Assembly (NCBI GenBank): GCA_002381645.1
Contig: DFXE01000001.1
Coordinates: forward strand, 1,479-65,478
Direction of reading: 5' to 3'
Length of the DNA stretch: 64,000 bases
Source of the DNA: Bacteroidales bacterium UBA4116
GTDB taxonomy: Bacteria; Bacteroidota; Bacteroidia; Bacteroidales; Tannerellaceae
Made by a program: the position numbers and the translations under genes
Part shown: piece by piece, positions 24,176-33,055 of the stretch
How positions within the stretch are numbered: the first letter of the stretch is position 1
How the letters are laid out: each line of letters starts with the position of its first letter
The notes under the pieces: generated by a model
The model's database searches: none
What the model saw: only the letters and a program-made list of their open reading frames with translations
Told to the model about the DNA's origin: nothing

Positions 24176-26605
24176 ATGCAAACTCATTTTACATTGAAAA
24201 CGATAATACGCAATATCTCTCTGGGTCTTATTTTCATTACTTTATCTTTTAATGTTTACCCGCAAGGCAGAGGTGGCCGGGAAGGCCGGGGTGGCGACAG
24301 AGAGGCCATGATTTCCGGAAAAATACTGTCTACAGAGAAGGAAATAGTTGATTTCGCAACTGTTTATTTAAAAGGCACGAATGTTGGCGGTTCTACCAAT
24401 GCAGAAGGTCTATACCATCTGAAAGCTCCCGCAGGCGACTATACGCTGGTGGTTTCCGCTGTCGGATATAAAACGGTGGAAAGGCAGGTAAAACTTTTGG
24501 CCGGCGAACGTACGCGGCAGAACCTTACCATCTCTCCTCAAGCCGAAGAACTTGGCGAAGTAGTTGTCGTTTCAAACGGTGTGACCCGCTTGAAGCGTTC
24601 CGCGTTCAACGCCATTGCGATCGACACCAAGACATTGCAGAACTCCACCCAGAATCTTAGCCAGGCACTGGCACAGGCGCCAGGAATGAAACTACGAGAG
24701 TCAGGGGGAGTAGGTTCGGATATGCAGCTGATGATGGACGGATTCAGTGGCAAACATATTAAGATATTCATCGACGGCGTACCGCAGGAAGGCGTGGGTA
24801 GTTCGTTCGGGCTGAACAATATCCCCGTCAACTATGCGGAACGTATAGAAGTATATAAAGGAGTTGTACCGGTTGGTTTCGGAACCGATGCCATCGGCGG
24901 CGTTATCAATATCATAACAAAGAAGAACCTGAACAAATGGTTCCTTGACGCGTCCTACTCATACGGGTCGTTCAACACCCACCGTTCGTATGTGAATTTC
25001 GGACAGACATTCGGCAACGGGCTCACCTATGAAATCAACGCCTTCCAGAATTATTCCGACAATGACTATTATGTGGATACGCCCGTGAAAGACTTTGAGA
25101 CCGGAGCTATCAACAAAAATAAGATCGAACATGTAAAACGGTTCCACGACACGTACCACAACGAGGCGATAGTAGGAAAAATCGGTATCGTCAATAAGAA
25201 GTGGGCCGACCGCTTAATGCTGGGCTTTACCTATTCCAATATGCATAAAGATATCCAGACAGGTGTACGGCAGGAAATCGTATTCGGGGCTAAATACCGC
25301 AACGGACATTCGCTTATGCCCTCGCTGGAATACCGCAAACATGATTTATTCACGAAAGGACTGGATGTAGTGTTAACGGCCAACTACAATAAGAATATCA
25401 CCAATAATGTGGATACATCCGGTTATGAATACAACTGGCGCGGCGAAATGCGTCCCTTACGCGGACCGGGAGAGCAGTCTAACCAGCATACCCGTTCGAA
25501 TAACGATAACTGGAACGGAACGCTTACCGCCAATTACCGCCTTGGGACCGCACATATGTTTACATTCAACCATGTACTTAATGACTTCAAACGTTCCAAC
25601 CGCTCCATGTTGAATGAAAACACCAGCGAAGAAGCCATTCCGAAAGAAACACGCAAAAATATAAGCGGTTTGTCTTACCGGCTGATGCCATCCGAAAACT
25701 GGAACTTGTCGGCTTTCGGTAAATACTATAACCAGTTCATTGCAGGTCCGGTAGCCACATCGACCAACCAGAGCGAATATGTTCGCACCACCAACTCCGT
25801 AAGCGCAATGGGATACGGAGCAGCAGGAACCTATTTTATACTCACAGGCTTACAGGCCAAACTATCCTACGAAAAAGCCTACCGTCTGCCAACCAATGAG
25901 GAGATGTTTGGTGATGAGGACCTGGAGTCGGGCGACATCTCCCTCAAACCGGAGAACAGCGATAATATCAATTTCAACCTCAGTTATAACGAAGTGTTCG
26001 GAAAACATAGCGTATATGTAGAAGGAGGTCTTATATACCGTCACACCAAAGATTATATTCAGCGCAAACTGGAAGACCTCAGTGGCGGAAAAACAGGAGC
26101 AACATATGAAAACCACGGTAAGGTAGAAACGAAGGGATATAATATATCCGCCCGTTACGGCTTTTCACATTGGGTAAGCGTGGGAGGAAACTTTACACAA
26201 ATGAATGTACGCGATAATGTAAAAACAACCGGCAGCGAAACCAGTCAGGAAAGCCTTACTTACGGCGCCCGCATGCCGAATCTGCCTTACCGTTTCGCCA
26301 ACTCCGACGTGACTTTCTATTGGCGTGACCTGTGGAAAAAAGGAAATCTGCTCACCGTTACCTACGATAATCTGTATATGCACAGCTTCCCGCTTTATTC
26401 GGAAGCTTTGGGCAGCGAATCCAAATTTGTGGTACCCTCCCAATTCTCCCACAATCTGACCATCTCGTACGGGTTAAAGAACGGACGATATAACCTGTCG
26501 TTTGAATGCCGCAACTTCACCAACGAAAAACTGTACGACAATTTCAGTTTACAAAAAGCCGGAAGAGCATTTTACGGAAAACTAAGGGTATACTTCGGCA
26601 ATTAA
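24176..26605 (+). CDS. TonB-dependent outer-membrane receptor (siderophore type, inferred)
   Basis: 809 residues from ATG 24176; an in-frame TTG at 24158 is less likely. The signal peptide ends at NVYPQG, then there is a short Gly/Arg-rich stretch (GRGGREGRGGDREA), a CarboxypepD_reg-like domain (ISGKILSTEKEIVDFATVYLKGTNVGG), a plug (SQALAQAPGMKLRESGG, IFIDGVPQEG, IEVYKGVVPVGFGTDAIGGVINIITKK) and a barrel ending LRVYFGN. It lacks the features of SusC and is followed by no SusD. The next three genes are a DUF4374 lipoprotein, a secreted esterase and a ferric-reductase-like protein, so import of a ferric siderophore is the best inference. Confidence 0.88.
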   Translation: MQTHFTLKTIIRNISLGLIFITLSFNVYPQGRGGREGRGGDREAMISGKILSTEKEIVDFATVYLKGTNVGGSTNAEGLYHLKAPAGDYTLVVSAVGYKTVERQVKLLAGERTRQNLTISPQAEELGEVVVVSNGVTRLKRSAFNAIAIDTKTLQNSTQNLSQALAQAPGMKLRESGGVGSDMQLMMDGFSGKHIKIFIDGVPQEGVGSSFGLNNIPVNYAERIEVYKGVVPVGFGTDAIGGVINIITKKNLNKWFLDASYSYGSFNTHRSYVNFGQTFGNGLTYEINAFQNYSDNDYYVDTPVKDFETGAINKNKIEHVKRFHDTYHNEAIVGKIGIVNKKWADRLMLGFTYSNMHKDIQTGVRQEIVFGAKYRNGHSLMPSLEYRKHDLFTKGLDVVLTANYNKNITNNVDTSGYEYNWRGEMRPLRGPGEQSNQHTRSNNDNWNGTLTANYRLGTAHMFTFNHVLNDFKRSNRSMLNENTSEEAIPKETRKNISGLSYRLMPSENWNLSAFGKYYNQFIAGPVATSTNQSEYVRTTNSVSAMGYGAAGTYFILTGLQAKLSYEKAYRLPTNEEMFGDEDLESGDISLKPENSDNINFNLSYNEVFGKHSVYVEGGLIYRHTKDYIQRKLEDLSGGKTGATYENHGKVETKGYNISARYGFSHWVSVGGNFTQMNVRDNVKTTGSETSQESLTYGARMPNLPYRFANSDVTFYWRDLWKKGNLLTVTYDNLYMHSFPLYSEALGSESKFVVPSQFSHNLTISYGLKNGRYNLSFECRNFTNEKLYDNFSLQKAGRAFYGKLRVYFGN

Positions 26606-26662
26606 CACTATGCATATTCACTCACTAATAAATAATAGTATAAATATAATAATCAGAAGAAT

Positions 26663-28069
26663 ATGAAAAAGAATTATCTTATGATCACATTTGCAGCCAT
26701 GATCATGGCCTGTAGCGTATTTACATCCTGTGACGATAGCAACGACCCTGCTCCGGATCCAGATCCCGATCCGGATCCCAATCCAACCGAAAAAGCCGTT
26801 TCCAACTACGTGGTAGCAGCCTCAGTAACAGCCGCGGGGGTAACAGCGAATTACCTTTTAACGGCCGATACATTAACAGAAGGGACTATAACTGCAGCAA
26901 ACAGTGGATTGACCACCGAAAGCGGTACATACTGGATTTATTGTCAGGATAAATACCTCTATCGTCTGGTATATAACCAGGGGAACGCAGGCGTCAGCTC
27001 ATCCTATATACTGAATTCCGAAGGAAAAGTGGAAGAACGCGATTTCACCTACGAGATACGGCGATTCACTTCATACGGTATCTATAACGACCAGATCATC
27101 ACATCTTCAACAGGGGATATGAGTCAGGAATTCGCCGATGAAAACGGCTATTTACCCAAAGGTTTCCTTATCTCATACCTGGACGTCAACAAAGAAACCT
27201 ATACATCTAATAATCAGGACATCATGGCTGAGAACTATTTGGGTAACGGAGAATTCGTTACGTTATCCGGTATCCTACAGGTAAACAACAAAATATATTC
27301 AGCAGTCGTTCCTATGGGGTTAAGCCAATATGGTGTCAAAGCAGAGGGAGGAAAATATGTGAAATATCCCGAACTGGTAAAGACGGAATCGGGTGGTAGT
27401 GGTAGTGGCGCCTATGTAGAAGGAGAATTACAATGGACACAATATCCCGACGAAGCCTGGGTAGCGATCTATAGCAACAATACATTCACTGACCCGAAAT
27501 TGATCAAAACAGATAAAATCAGTTACCCTGCCGGACGCAACCGTTCCCAATATTACCAAATGATATGGCCGGCAGATAACGGAGACATCTATGTGTTTTC
27601 ACCCAGCTATGCAAAAACAATGGCTGCAGACGTACAGAAAACCACGTTACCAGCCGGAGTTGTACGGATAAAAGCCGGAACTGAAACATTCGATGAAAAC
27701 TATTATTGCAACATCGAAGCGCAATCGGATGGCAAATCTTTTGTACGTACATGGCATATAACAGACGATTACTTCCTGATGCTGATGTACGACCAGCCTC
27801 TTACAGAAACGGTTCCGGCAGCTACCCAGTTGGCCATCTTCAAAGGAGAAGATATGAAACTGACCTATGTAACCGGTATGCCGTCCACTGTATCCGGATT
27901 TGGAAATTCACCGTATATTGAAAACGATATTGCTTATGTAGCCGTAACAACTACTGACGGACAACCCTCAATTTACGCGATCAACCCCGAAACAGCTGCG
28001 GCAACTAAAGGCCTTACCGTCAATTCAACACAAATATCAGGCGTAGGTAAACTGACATATACTGAATAA
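26663..28069 (+). CDS. DUF4374 lipoprotein, XusB-like siderophore-binding candidate
   Basis: 468 residues. The lipoprotein signal ends at VFTSCDD, followed by an acidic Asp-Pro linker (DPAPDPDPDPDPNP) and a long all-beta region of repeated four-strand units (for example YWIYCQDKYLYRLVYNQG, GDIYVFSPSYAKTM, NDIAYVAVTTTDGQPSIYAINPE) that fits a propeller. To my knowledge DUF4374 is the family of XusB, a surface lipoprotein of Bacteroides thetaiotaomicron that captures ferric enterobactin. The match here is by family pattern and gene order, 57 bp after the TonB receptor. Surface exposure and ligand are inferred. Confidence 0.78.
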   Translation: MKKNYLMITFAAMIMACSVFTSCDDSNDPAPDPDPDPDPNPTEKAVSNYVVAASVTAAGVTANYLLTADTLTEGTITAANSGLTTESGTYWIYCQDKYLYRLVYNQGNAGVSSSYILNSEGKVEERDFTYEIRRFTSYGIYNDQIITSSTGDMSQEFADENGYLPKGFLISYLDVNKETYTSNNQDIMAENYLGNGEFVTLSGILQVNNKIYSAVVPMGLSQYGVKAEGGKYVKYPELVKTESGGSGSGAYVEGELQWTQYPDEAWVAIYSNNTFTDPKLIKTDKISYPAGRNRSQYYQMIWPADNGDIYVFSPSYAKTMAADVQKTTLPAGVVRIKAGTETFDENYYCNIEAQSDGKSFVRTWHITDDYFLMLMYDQPLTETVPAATQLAIFKGEDMKLTYVTGMPSTVSGFGNSPYIENDIAYVAVTTTDGQPSIYAINPETAAATKGLTVNSTQISGVGKLTYTE

Positions 28070-28072
28070 AAC

Positions 28073-28912
28073 GTGTGTAGAATTTATTTTCTGTTGATCA
28101 TCCTCCTGCTTTCATCAACCGTGCAGAGCCAGGAGGATATCTGCATAGGAAAAAAACATTCGATATACTCTGCCGTCTTGCAGGAAGATCGAAGTTATTG
28201 GGTACACCTGCCTGAGGAGTACGGACATGAACCTGCACAGGCATACCCCGTAATCTATCTTTTAGACGGCAATTCTTTTTTCCATTCCCTTGTCGGCATC
28301 AGTAAAACATTTTCTGCAGGCAAGGCAAAGATACTTCCACCCAGTATAATCGTTGGCATACTTAACACCGACCGCACACGCGACCTGACACCCACTGCCT
28401 CTGCAGCACGAAGGGACGGCACGATAACTACTGCCAGCGCTCCAGAAGGAGGGGGCGCCGAAAGCTTCAACCGTTTCCTTACCGGGGAATTGCGAACGGT
28501 AATAAACAACACCTACCGTACAAACGGACAGAATATGCTGATAGGACATTCCTACGGAGGACTTTTCACCCTTTATACATTCCTCACCCACACCGAACTC
28601 TTCGACACATATTTGGCACTCGATCCGAGCCTGTGGTGGGACCAGGGAAAACTATCTGAACAAGCCGGCGAATTGATGGAAGGAAAAGACTTTACCGGGA
28701 AAAGCCTCTATATAGGCATAGCCTCCGCCAAACGACCGGGACGGACAGAGAATCACCTCAACCGGATAGACCGGTTCCTTACCGGAGCATTACCAAAGGC
28801 AAAAGGCCTGCGACATTACAGTAAATCATTCACAGACGAAACCCACGGAACAATAGCCATACCCGGCATGTACGACGGGATCAAACAAATATACAGCAAA
28901 CTTACACCATGA
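28073..28912 (+). CDS. secreted alpha/beta-hydrolase, IroE/Fes-like esterase
   Basis: 279 residues from a GTG start only 3 bp after the DUF4374 stop. The signal peptide (IYFLLIILLLSSTVQSQ) places it in the periplasm. Esterase-D-type features are YPVIYLLDGNSFFHSLVG near residue 60, the nucleophile motif GHSYGGLF near 165, an acid region DPSLWWDQG and the catalytic His in DETHGTIAIPGMYDGIKQIY. This set, especially PVIYLLDGN and the late THG, matches periplasmic siderophore esterases such as IroE. In this operon it would hydrolyse a tri-catecholate siderophore backbone to release iron (inference). Confidence 0.8.
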   Translation: MCRIYFLLIILLLSSTVQSQEDICIGKKHSIYSAVLQEDRSYWVHLPEEYGHEPAQAYPVIYLLDGNSFFHSLVGISKTFSAGKAKILPPSIIVGILNTDRTRDLTPTASAARRDGTITTASAPEGGGAESFNRFLTGELRTVINNTYRTNGQNMLIGHSYGGLFTLYTFLTHTELFDTYLALDPSLWWDQGKLSEQAGELMEGKDFTGKSLYIGIASAKRPGRTENHLNRIDRFLTGALPKAKGLRHYSKSFTDETHGTIAIPGMYDGIKQIYSKLTP

Positions 28913-29943
28913 TCAAGTTATTAATAGAATCTCTGGAATTTCTGAGGTCGGTTGCACCATTACTTACCTCAGTAGCCATACTGACGCTGTTATGTATTTT
29001 ATTATCGAAATCCATACGCAAAAATTCAACCATCTGGTATATTGTATTCTCAATACCTTTTATATTGGTATCGTTGCCATCGGTAATGAAACTCTTTGGG
29101 GTTGAAATGTCAGGATTTGTCACGATACCGTTTCTCGGTGAAATTGTAAGAGACTACATACATATGGGAACACTCGGGCATCCCCTGCTGATCATCATCA
29201 TGTATATGGGAGCACTCGACCCTAAGGTAACATTCGTAAAAAAATTACTCAGCATCCGGAAAGAACTATCTATTATATGCGGATTTCCGGTACTTGCCCA
29301 TTCCCTGATACGGGTAATGAATAACCTCCCGGGCTCTTTTCAGTTCTTCGCAAACAAAGCCGAATACCTGGAAAAGACAAAAGTAGTAAGCGAATTGGGA
29401 GCGGGGATAAGCAGTTTCAGCTTCATACTCGGGATCATCATGTTGATAATCTTTATTCCCCTGTGGGTTACTTCATTCGACTGGGTACGCAAATATATGA
29501 CCTACCGCACGTGGAAGAAGGTGCAAACATGGGCCTATGTACTCTACGCTACCCTCTTTATCCATGCTATCGGAATACAAACAGGCGGTATGCTTAATCC
29601 AAGAGGCGGACAAGCTCCCCGCGCTGCAGTAGAAGCAGTAGCACTAAACCAACCGGCAGGGGCACAAAGCCAGACAACCTTGCCCGCATCTACCGAAGCA
29701 CGAGCCTCAAGGAATAGTGAAAACACCCGTCCGGCAGCAGGCAACCCTCAACGTGGAGCCGCAGCAAGACCCACAAGCGGCGGACGTACACCGACCTGGG
29801 GATTTGCCGATATCAAAGTGAGCGCACAGACGAAACGATACATCAGCATTGCATCACTTATCTTAATATACGGTTCATACTTAATCCTCCGAATAAGAAA
29901 AGCCAAAAAAGATGCTGCAAGAAGGACTGAGCGCAGAGCATAA
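28909..29943 (+). CDS. ferric-reductase-like transmembrane protein
   Basis: 344 residues overlapping the esterase stop by 4 bp (ATGA). Seven or so transmembrane segments are visible (about 15-35, 42-62, 80-103, 120-140, 167-190, 204-222 and 306-325). Histidines in IHMGTLGHPLL, PVLAHSLIRV and YATLFIHAIGIQ sit in or beside helices as haem ligands do in the ferric reductase-like/YedZ family. There is no FAD or NAD domain, so an electron partner is needed. An unusual loop of about 80 residues rich in Ala, Pro, Gly and Ser separates the last two helices. Role inferred: reduction of siderophore iron at the inner membrane. Confidence 0.7.
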   Translation: MIKLLIESLEFLRSVAPLLTSVAILTLLCILLSKSIRKNSTIWYIVFSIPFILVSLPSVMKLFGVEMSGFVTIPFLGEIVRDYIHMGTLGHPLLIIIMYMGALDPKVTFVKKLLSIRKELSIICGFPVLAHSLIRVMNNLPGSFQFFANKAEYLEKTKVVSELGAGISSFSFILGIIMLIIFIPLWVTSFDWVRKYMTYRTWKKVQTWAYVLYATLFIHAIGIQTGGMLNPRGGQAPRAAVEAVALNQPAGAQSQTTLPASTEARASRNSENTRPAAGNPQRGAAARPTSGGRTPTWGFADIKVSAQTKRYISIASLILIYGSYLILRIRKAKKDAARRTERRA

Positions 29944-29958
29944 TGAAAAGTGAACATC

Positions 29959-30012
29959 AAAAAGTACGAACCAGTAAAAGAGTCTTTTTACTGATTCGTA
30001 CCTTCTTTTTTA
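29959..30012 (+). terminator. terminator of the siderophore-type operon
   Basis: Stem GTACGAA-C-CAGTAAAA pairing with TTTTACTG-A-TTCGTAC around a 5-nt loop, followed by CTTCTTTTTT. Confidence 0.85.
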
Positions 30013-30037
30013 AAACAGCCTATTGGTATACCGCATT

Positions 30038-30583
30038 TTATCTGCCGTTACCCACCCACTCTCTTCTGAGAATAGCATATATTATATCATCCACCCACTC
30101 GCCCCTAAGAAAATAGCTTTCCTTAAAATGCCCTTCTTTCCTGAATCCTAAACGCTCAATCAATTGCAGCGAAGAAGTATTGCGGGGGTCGATTGAAGCC
30201 ATAACACGATGTTTTTTTAATGAAAGAAAAAGATAGTCTACAATCGCCTTCAAAGCTTCAGTAGCATAACCCTTTCCCTGAAAATGTTTATGCAAGGTAC
30301 AACCTATTTCAGCCTGCATGTTATCATGATTGGAAAATATAATTCCCATATCTCCGATAAGCCGGTTATCTATTAAGCGGATTATTACCAACTGTAAGCA
30401 TACATCTGCAACATCAAATGTTTGCGGCATATGCTTAATATACTCACGGACTTCTTCAACAGAGTCAGGATGCCATCCCTGGTATTTATTTTCAATAAAG
30501 TCGGAACGGTAATAATAAATAGCTTCCGAGTCTTCCGGTTGTGCAAACCTAATTATCAATCTGTCTGTTTTTATTGGATTCAT
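30038..30583 (-). CDS. GNAT acetyltransferase, RimJ/RimL type
   Basis: 181 residues without signal peptide. It opens MNPIKTDRLIIRFAQPEDSEAIYYY, the usual start of RimJ/RimL-like acetyltransferases. It contains the acetyl-CoA binding segment GCTLHKHFQGKGYATEALKAIVDYLF (QGKGYA) and the RNTSSLQLIERLGFRKEG motif. Family members acetylate ribosomal protein N-termini or small amines, and the substrate here is unknown. The gene stands alone, convergent with the siderophore-type operon. Confidence 0.85.
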   Translation of the reverse strand: MNPIKTDRLIIRFAQPEDSEAIYYYRSDFIENKYQGWHPDSVEEVREYIKHMPQTFDVADVCLQLVIIRLIDNRLIGDMGIIFSNHDNMQAEIGCTLHKHFQGKGYATEALKAIVDYLFLSLKKHRVMASIDPRNTSSLQLIERLGFRKEGHFKESYFLRGEWVDDIIYAILRREWVGNGR

Positions 30584-30701
30584 TATAATTTTGTTTCTTC
30601 AAACTTTGTTGATCAATTTCATATTTGGTTAACTTATCTATTTTTCAAATTTAATAATAAAAGATAAACTCTTAAATAGTTATTCTATACCTATTACTAT
30701 A

Positions 30702-30709
30702 TATTTTTG
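30702..30709 (+). promoter_or_regulatory. -7 element for the GNAT-nucleotidyltransferase pair
   Basis: TATTTTTG (TAnnTTTG), 24 bp before ATG 30734. It lies after the TTG-initiated extension would begin, which supports the later start. Confidence 0.4.
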
Positions 30710-30733
30710 CAGATCATATACATAAATAAAAAA

Positions 30734-31213
30734 ATGAGTAATAATATCAGGATAGAACCGGCACGGATTGACGATCTAAACGAGATTCTCCTGCTACAAA
30801 AAGAGGCTTTTAGAACGGAGGCAGAGTGGCATGGAAATTATGATATCGAACCGCTAAAACAAACCTATGACTCTATTTTATCCGATTTTACAACCTATAT
30901 CTTTCTCAAAGCAACGGATGGTGATAAGATTATAGGATCGGTTAAATACAGGGTTCTCGACGACAGGGTATGGCTCGGCAAACTTATTGTCCACACCGGC
31001 TACCGCAGACAGGGATTAGGCAAAAGATTGCTCAGAGAAGTGGAAAAAGCTAATCCGTTCGCTAACAAGTTCCAATTGTTCACTGCTGCTTCAAGCATCC
31101 ATAATATAGGATTATACGAATCGCTTGGTTATAAGGTTTGCAATACATATCTGGATGAAAATCAGGCAAATCTTATGATGGTTGAAATGATAAAAATTAA
31201 CGATCATGAATGA
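30734..31213 (+). CDS. GNAT-family N-acetyltransferase
   Basis: 159 residues from ATG 30734 (MSNNIRIEPARIDDLNEILLLQKEAF); a TTG-initiated form nine codons longer is unlikely. The acetyl-CoA motif is LGKLIVHTGYRRQGLGKRLLREVE (RRQGLG), and the C-terminal strand region NIGLYESLGYKVCNTYLDE is typical. Substrate unknown. The next gene begins 8 bp before this one ends, so the two products are made together. Confidence 0.85.
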   Translation: MSNNIRIEPARIDDLNEILLLQKEAFRTEAEWHGNYDIEPLKQTYDSILSDFTTYIFLKATDGDKIIGSVKYRVLDDRVWLGKLIVHTGYRRQGLGKRLLREVEKANPFANKFQLFTAASSIHNIGLYESLGYKVCNTYLDENQANLMMVEMIKINDHE

Positions 31214-31793
31214 AGATATATTTGCATTAGCGGAACAGAACGTACAGACGGCCTGGGAAATAATAGATCAGTCCCGGATCATCCAGTTATGGGAAGGCAT
31301 CGGAGCAACCGTACACATTGTAGGTTCTTTGAAAACAAATCTCATGATACACAAAGATATCGATATGCATATCTATACTGACCGGATATCCGTTACCGAC
31401 AGCTTCTCTGTCATAGGTAGATTAGCCGAAAAATTAAACTTTACTGATATTCAATATAAAAACCTGATTGACACCGAAGAAGAATGCCTCGAATGGCATG
31501 CCCGCTACGAAGATAAAAACAACGATAGCTGGAAATTTGATATGATCCATATCCGCAAAGGGTCCAAATACGACGGAGTAGTAGAAAAAACAACCGAAGC
31601 CATCCGCCTCAAACTTACTCCCGAACTACGCCGGATTATACTCCGCATTAAATACGATATGCCCCAAAAAGCACTTATCCCAGGTATAGAAGTCTACCGG
31701 GCAGTCTTTACCGGACAGGTAAAAAGCTATGAAGAACTATTGATATGGCGGCAAAACAATCTGTTGACCGATAGCCTCAGTTGGCTGCCATAA
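31206..31793 (+). CDS. nucleotidyltransferase-fold protein
   Basis: 195 residues. The stretch VHIVGSLKTNLMIHKDIDMHIYTD (about 36-59) carries the Gly-Ser and the later Asp-x-Asp that mark the pol-beta-type nucleotidyltransferase active site. The remainder is helical and mixed, with no other domain I can name. Such proteins range from drug-modifying enzymes to RNA-modifying or inactive ones, so no substrate is proposed. It overlaps the GNAT gene by 8 bp, and its stop is 1 bp from the stop of the convergent C11 peptidase gene. Confidence 0.55.
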   Translation: MNEDIFALAEQNVQTAWEIIDQSRIIQLWEGIGATVHIVGSLKTNLMIHKDIDMHIYTDRISVTDSFSVIGRLAEKLNFTDIQYKNLIDTEEECLEWHARYEDKNNDSWKFDMIHIRKGSKYDGVVEKTTEAIRLKLTPELRRIILRIKYDMPQKALIPGIEVYRAVFTGQVKSYEELLIWRQNNLLTDSLSWLP

Positions 31794-31794
31794 A

Positions 31795-32982
31795 TCAATG
31801 TGTTGCCCTGTACCAGGCGGTCTCAGTCTTAGCCGATAATGCCAATGAATGCAAACTCGGGTCGGAAATGGTTATACCGGAAAATCTTTTTATGTCGATC
31901 TTCCCTTTGGTCATTGTATAATAGCTGGGTGTATGCTTCTTATAATCCGAAGGAACCGTACGTTCAAACTGTTCCGTAAACATAGCCAACAGGGCTTCAT
32001 CACGACATAGTTTAGATACATAATCGGCATAATCAAAAAATATGACAGGAGTGTATCCATCCATTGTTTGTATGCTGCCGGTCATATCGGTTTCGAATTT
32101 ATACCGGTTGTTTATCTCTTTCATTATAGAAGCAAGATTCTCCAATTCGGAACAGTCGGTCACGCCTATAGTTCCGCAGGGCATCTGCGAATAATTACTG
32201 TAAAACTCATAAAAGCTGTTTGATATGCCCTGATAATTCACTTCTCCTACCAGGTATTTACCCATATCGGCATAAGGAAATCCATAAGCCATGACTTCCG
32301 TTGGGGATGCAATCAGATAACGGGTAACATCTTTCAGGTCATAAGCCACTTCAACGGTCGACATATAACAATCGTCAAACATAATATATTCCATCTTTAT
32401 TCCCGCATTCTTAATGCCCTGTGCAAGGGTGGATACCTCTGTCTGGTATTCGCTGGTGAGCCCCCCGAAAAAACGAGTCAACGGTACTCCTTCATTTTCC
32501 CAGTGATATGCTTCTCCGGAACGTAATGTTTTGGTATCGGTAACAGGAAGCCATCCCATCCCATGGCAACTGATAATCATTGCATACCGGTTTGCAGGAG
32601 CAAATGTCTTAACATCGGTAAGTATGGACGATATACCTTCGGCACTTGTTACAGGAGGATTTGTGAAGTTTTTCAGCGTATCACGCAGACATTGTCCGTT
32701 TTCGTACAATAATTCAAACATAGTAGCCTCCGTAGGAGAGGTAGAAAAAAATACGATCACCCGTTCGTTTGAGAGAATACCTTGTCCGATTGCCTTTTCA
32801 AAATCAGCAATATTATTGTGAAAATATGAAGTAAGATTACTCGACCAGGGCATATACATAAATAAAGTCTGATCGTTTTGACGGGGCATTTCAGGCTTGA
32901 TCACTTCTTCTTCGCTACAAGATAGTAAGGCGAATACAGCGATTAAAAAAGGATATAATATTCTAACGGCTATTTTTCGCAT
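31795..32982 (-). CDS. C11 (clostripain-family) cysteine peptidase, lipoprotein
   Basis: 395 residues. The signal ends in a lipobox (FALLSCSEEE), so it is probably outer-membrane attached. Family features are the opening QTLFMYMPWSSNL, the catalytic His in MIISCHGMGW near residue 145 and the catalytic Cys in MEYIMFDDCYMSTVEVAY near 210. C11 peptidases such as clostripain and PmC11 cleave after Arg or Lys. Lipoprotein forms are common in Bacteroidales. It is a single gene with a -7-like element at 33006-33013. Confidence 0.87.
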   Translation of the reverse strand: MRKIAVRILYPFLIAVFALLSCSEEEVIKPEMPRQNDQTLFMYMPWSSNLTSYFHNNIADFEKAIGQGILSNERVIVFFSTSPTEATMFELLYENGQCLRDTLKNFTNPPVTSAEGISSILTDVKTFAPANRYAMIISCHGMGWLPVTDTKTLRSGEAYHWENEGVPLTRFFGGLTSEYQTEVSTLAQGIKNAGIKMEYIMFDDCYMSTVEVAYDLKDVTRYLIASPTEVMAYGFPYADMGKYLVGEVNYQGISNSFYEFYSNYSQMPCGTIGVTDCSELENLASIMKEINNRYKFETDMTGSIQTMDGYTPVIFFDYADYVSKLCRDEALLAMFTEQFERTVPSDYKKHTPSYYTMTKGKIDIKRFSGITISDPSLHSLALSAKTETAWYRATH

Positions 32983-33005
32983 AATTTCATTAAATTAGTT
33001 TGATG

Positions 33006-33013
33006 CAAAGATA
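33006..33013 (-). promoter_or_regulatory. -7 element for the C11 peptidase gene
   Basis: The minus strand reads TATCTTTG (TAnnTTTG), 24 bp before the start codon. No spaced -33. Confidence 0.45.
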
Positions 33014-33055
33014 CAAATCATTGATAAACTTACTATTAATCACTTCTTTCAAAAA

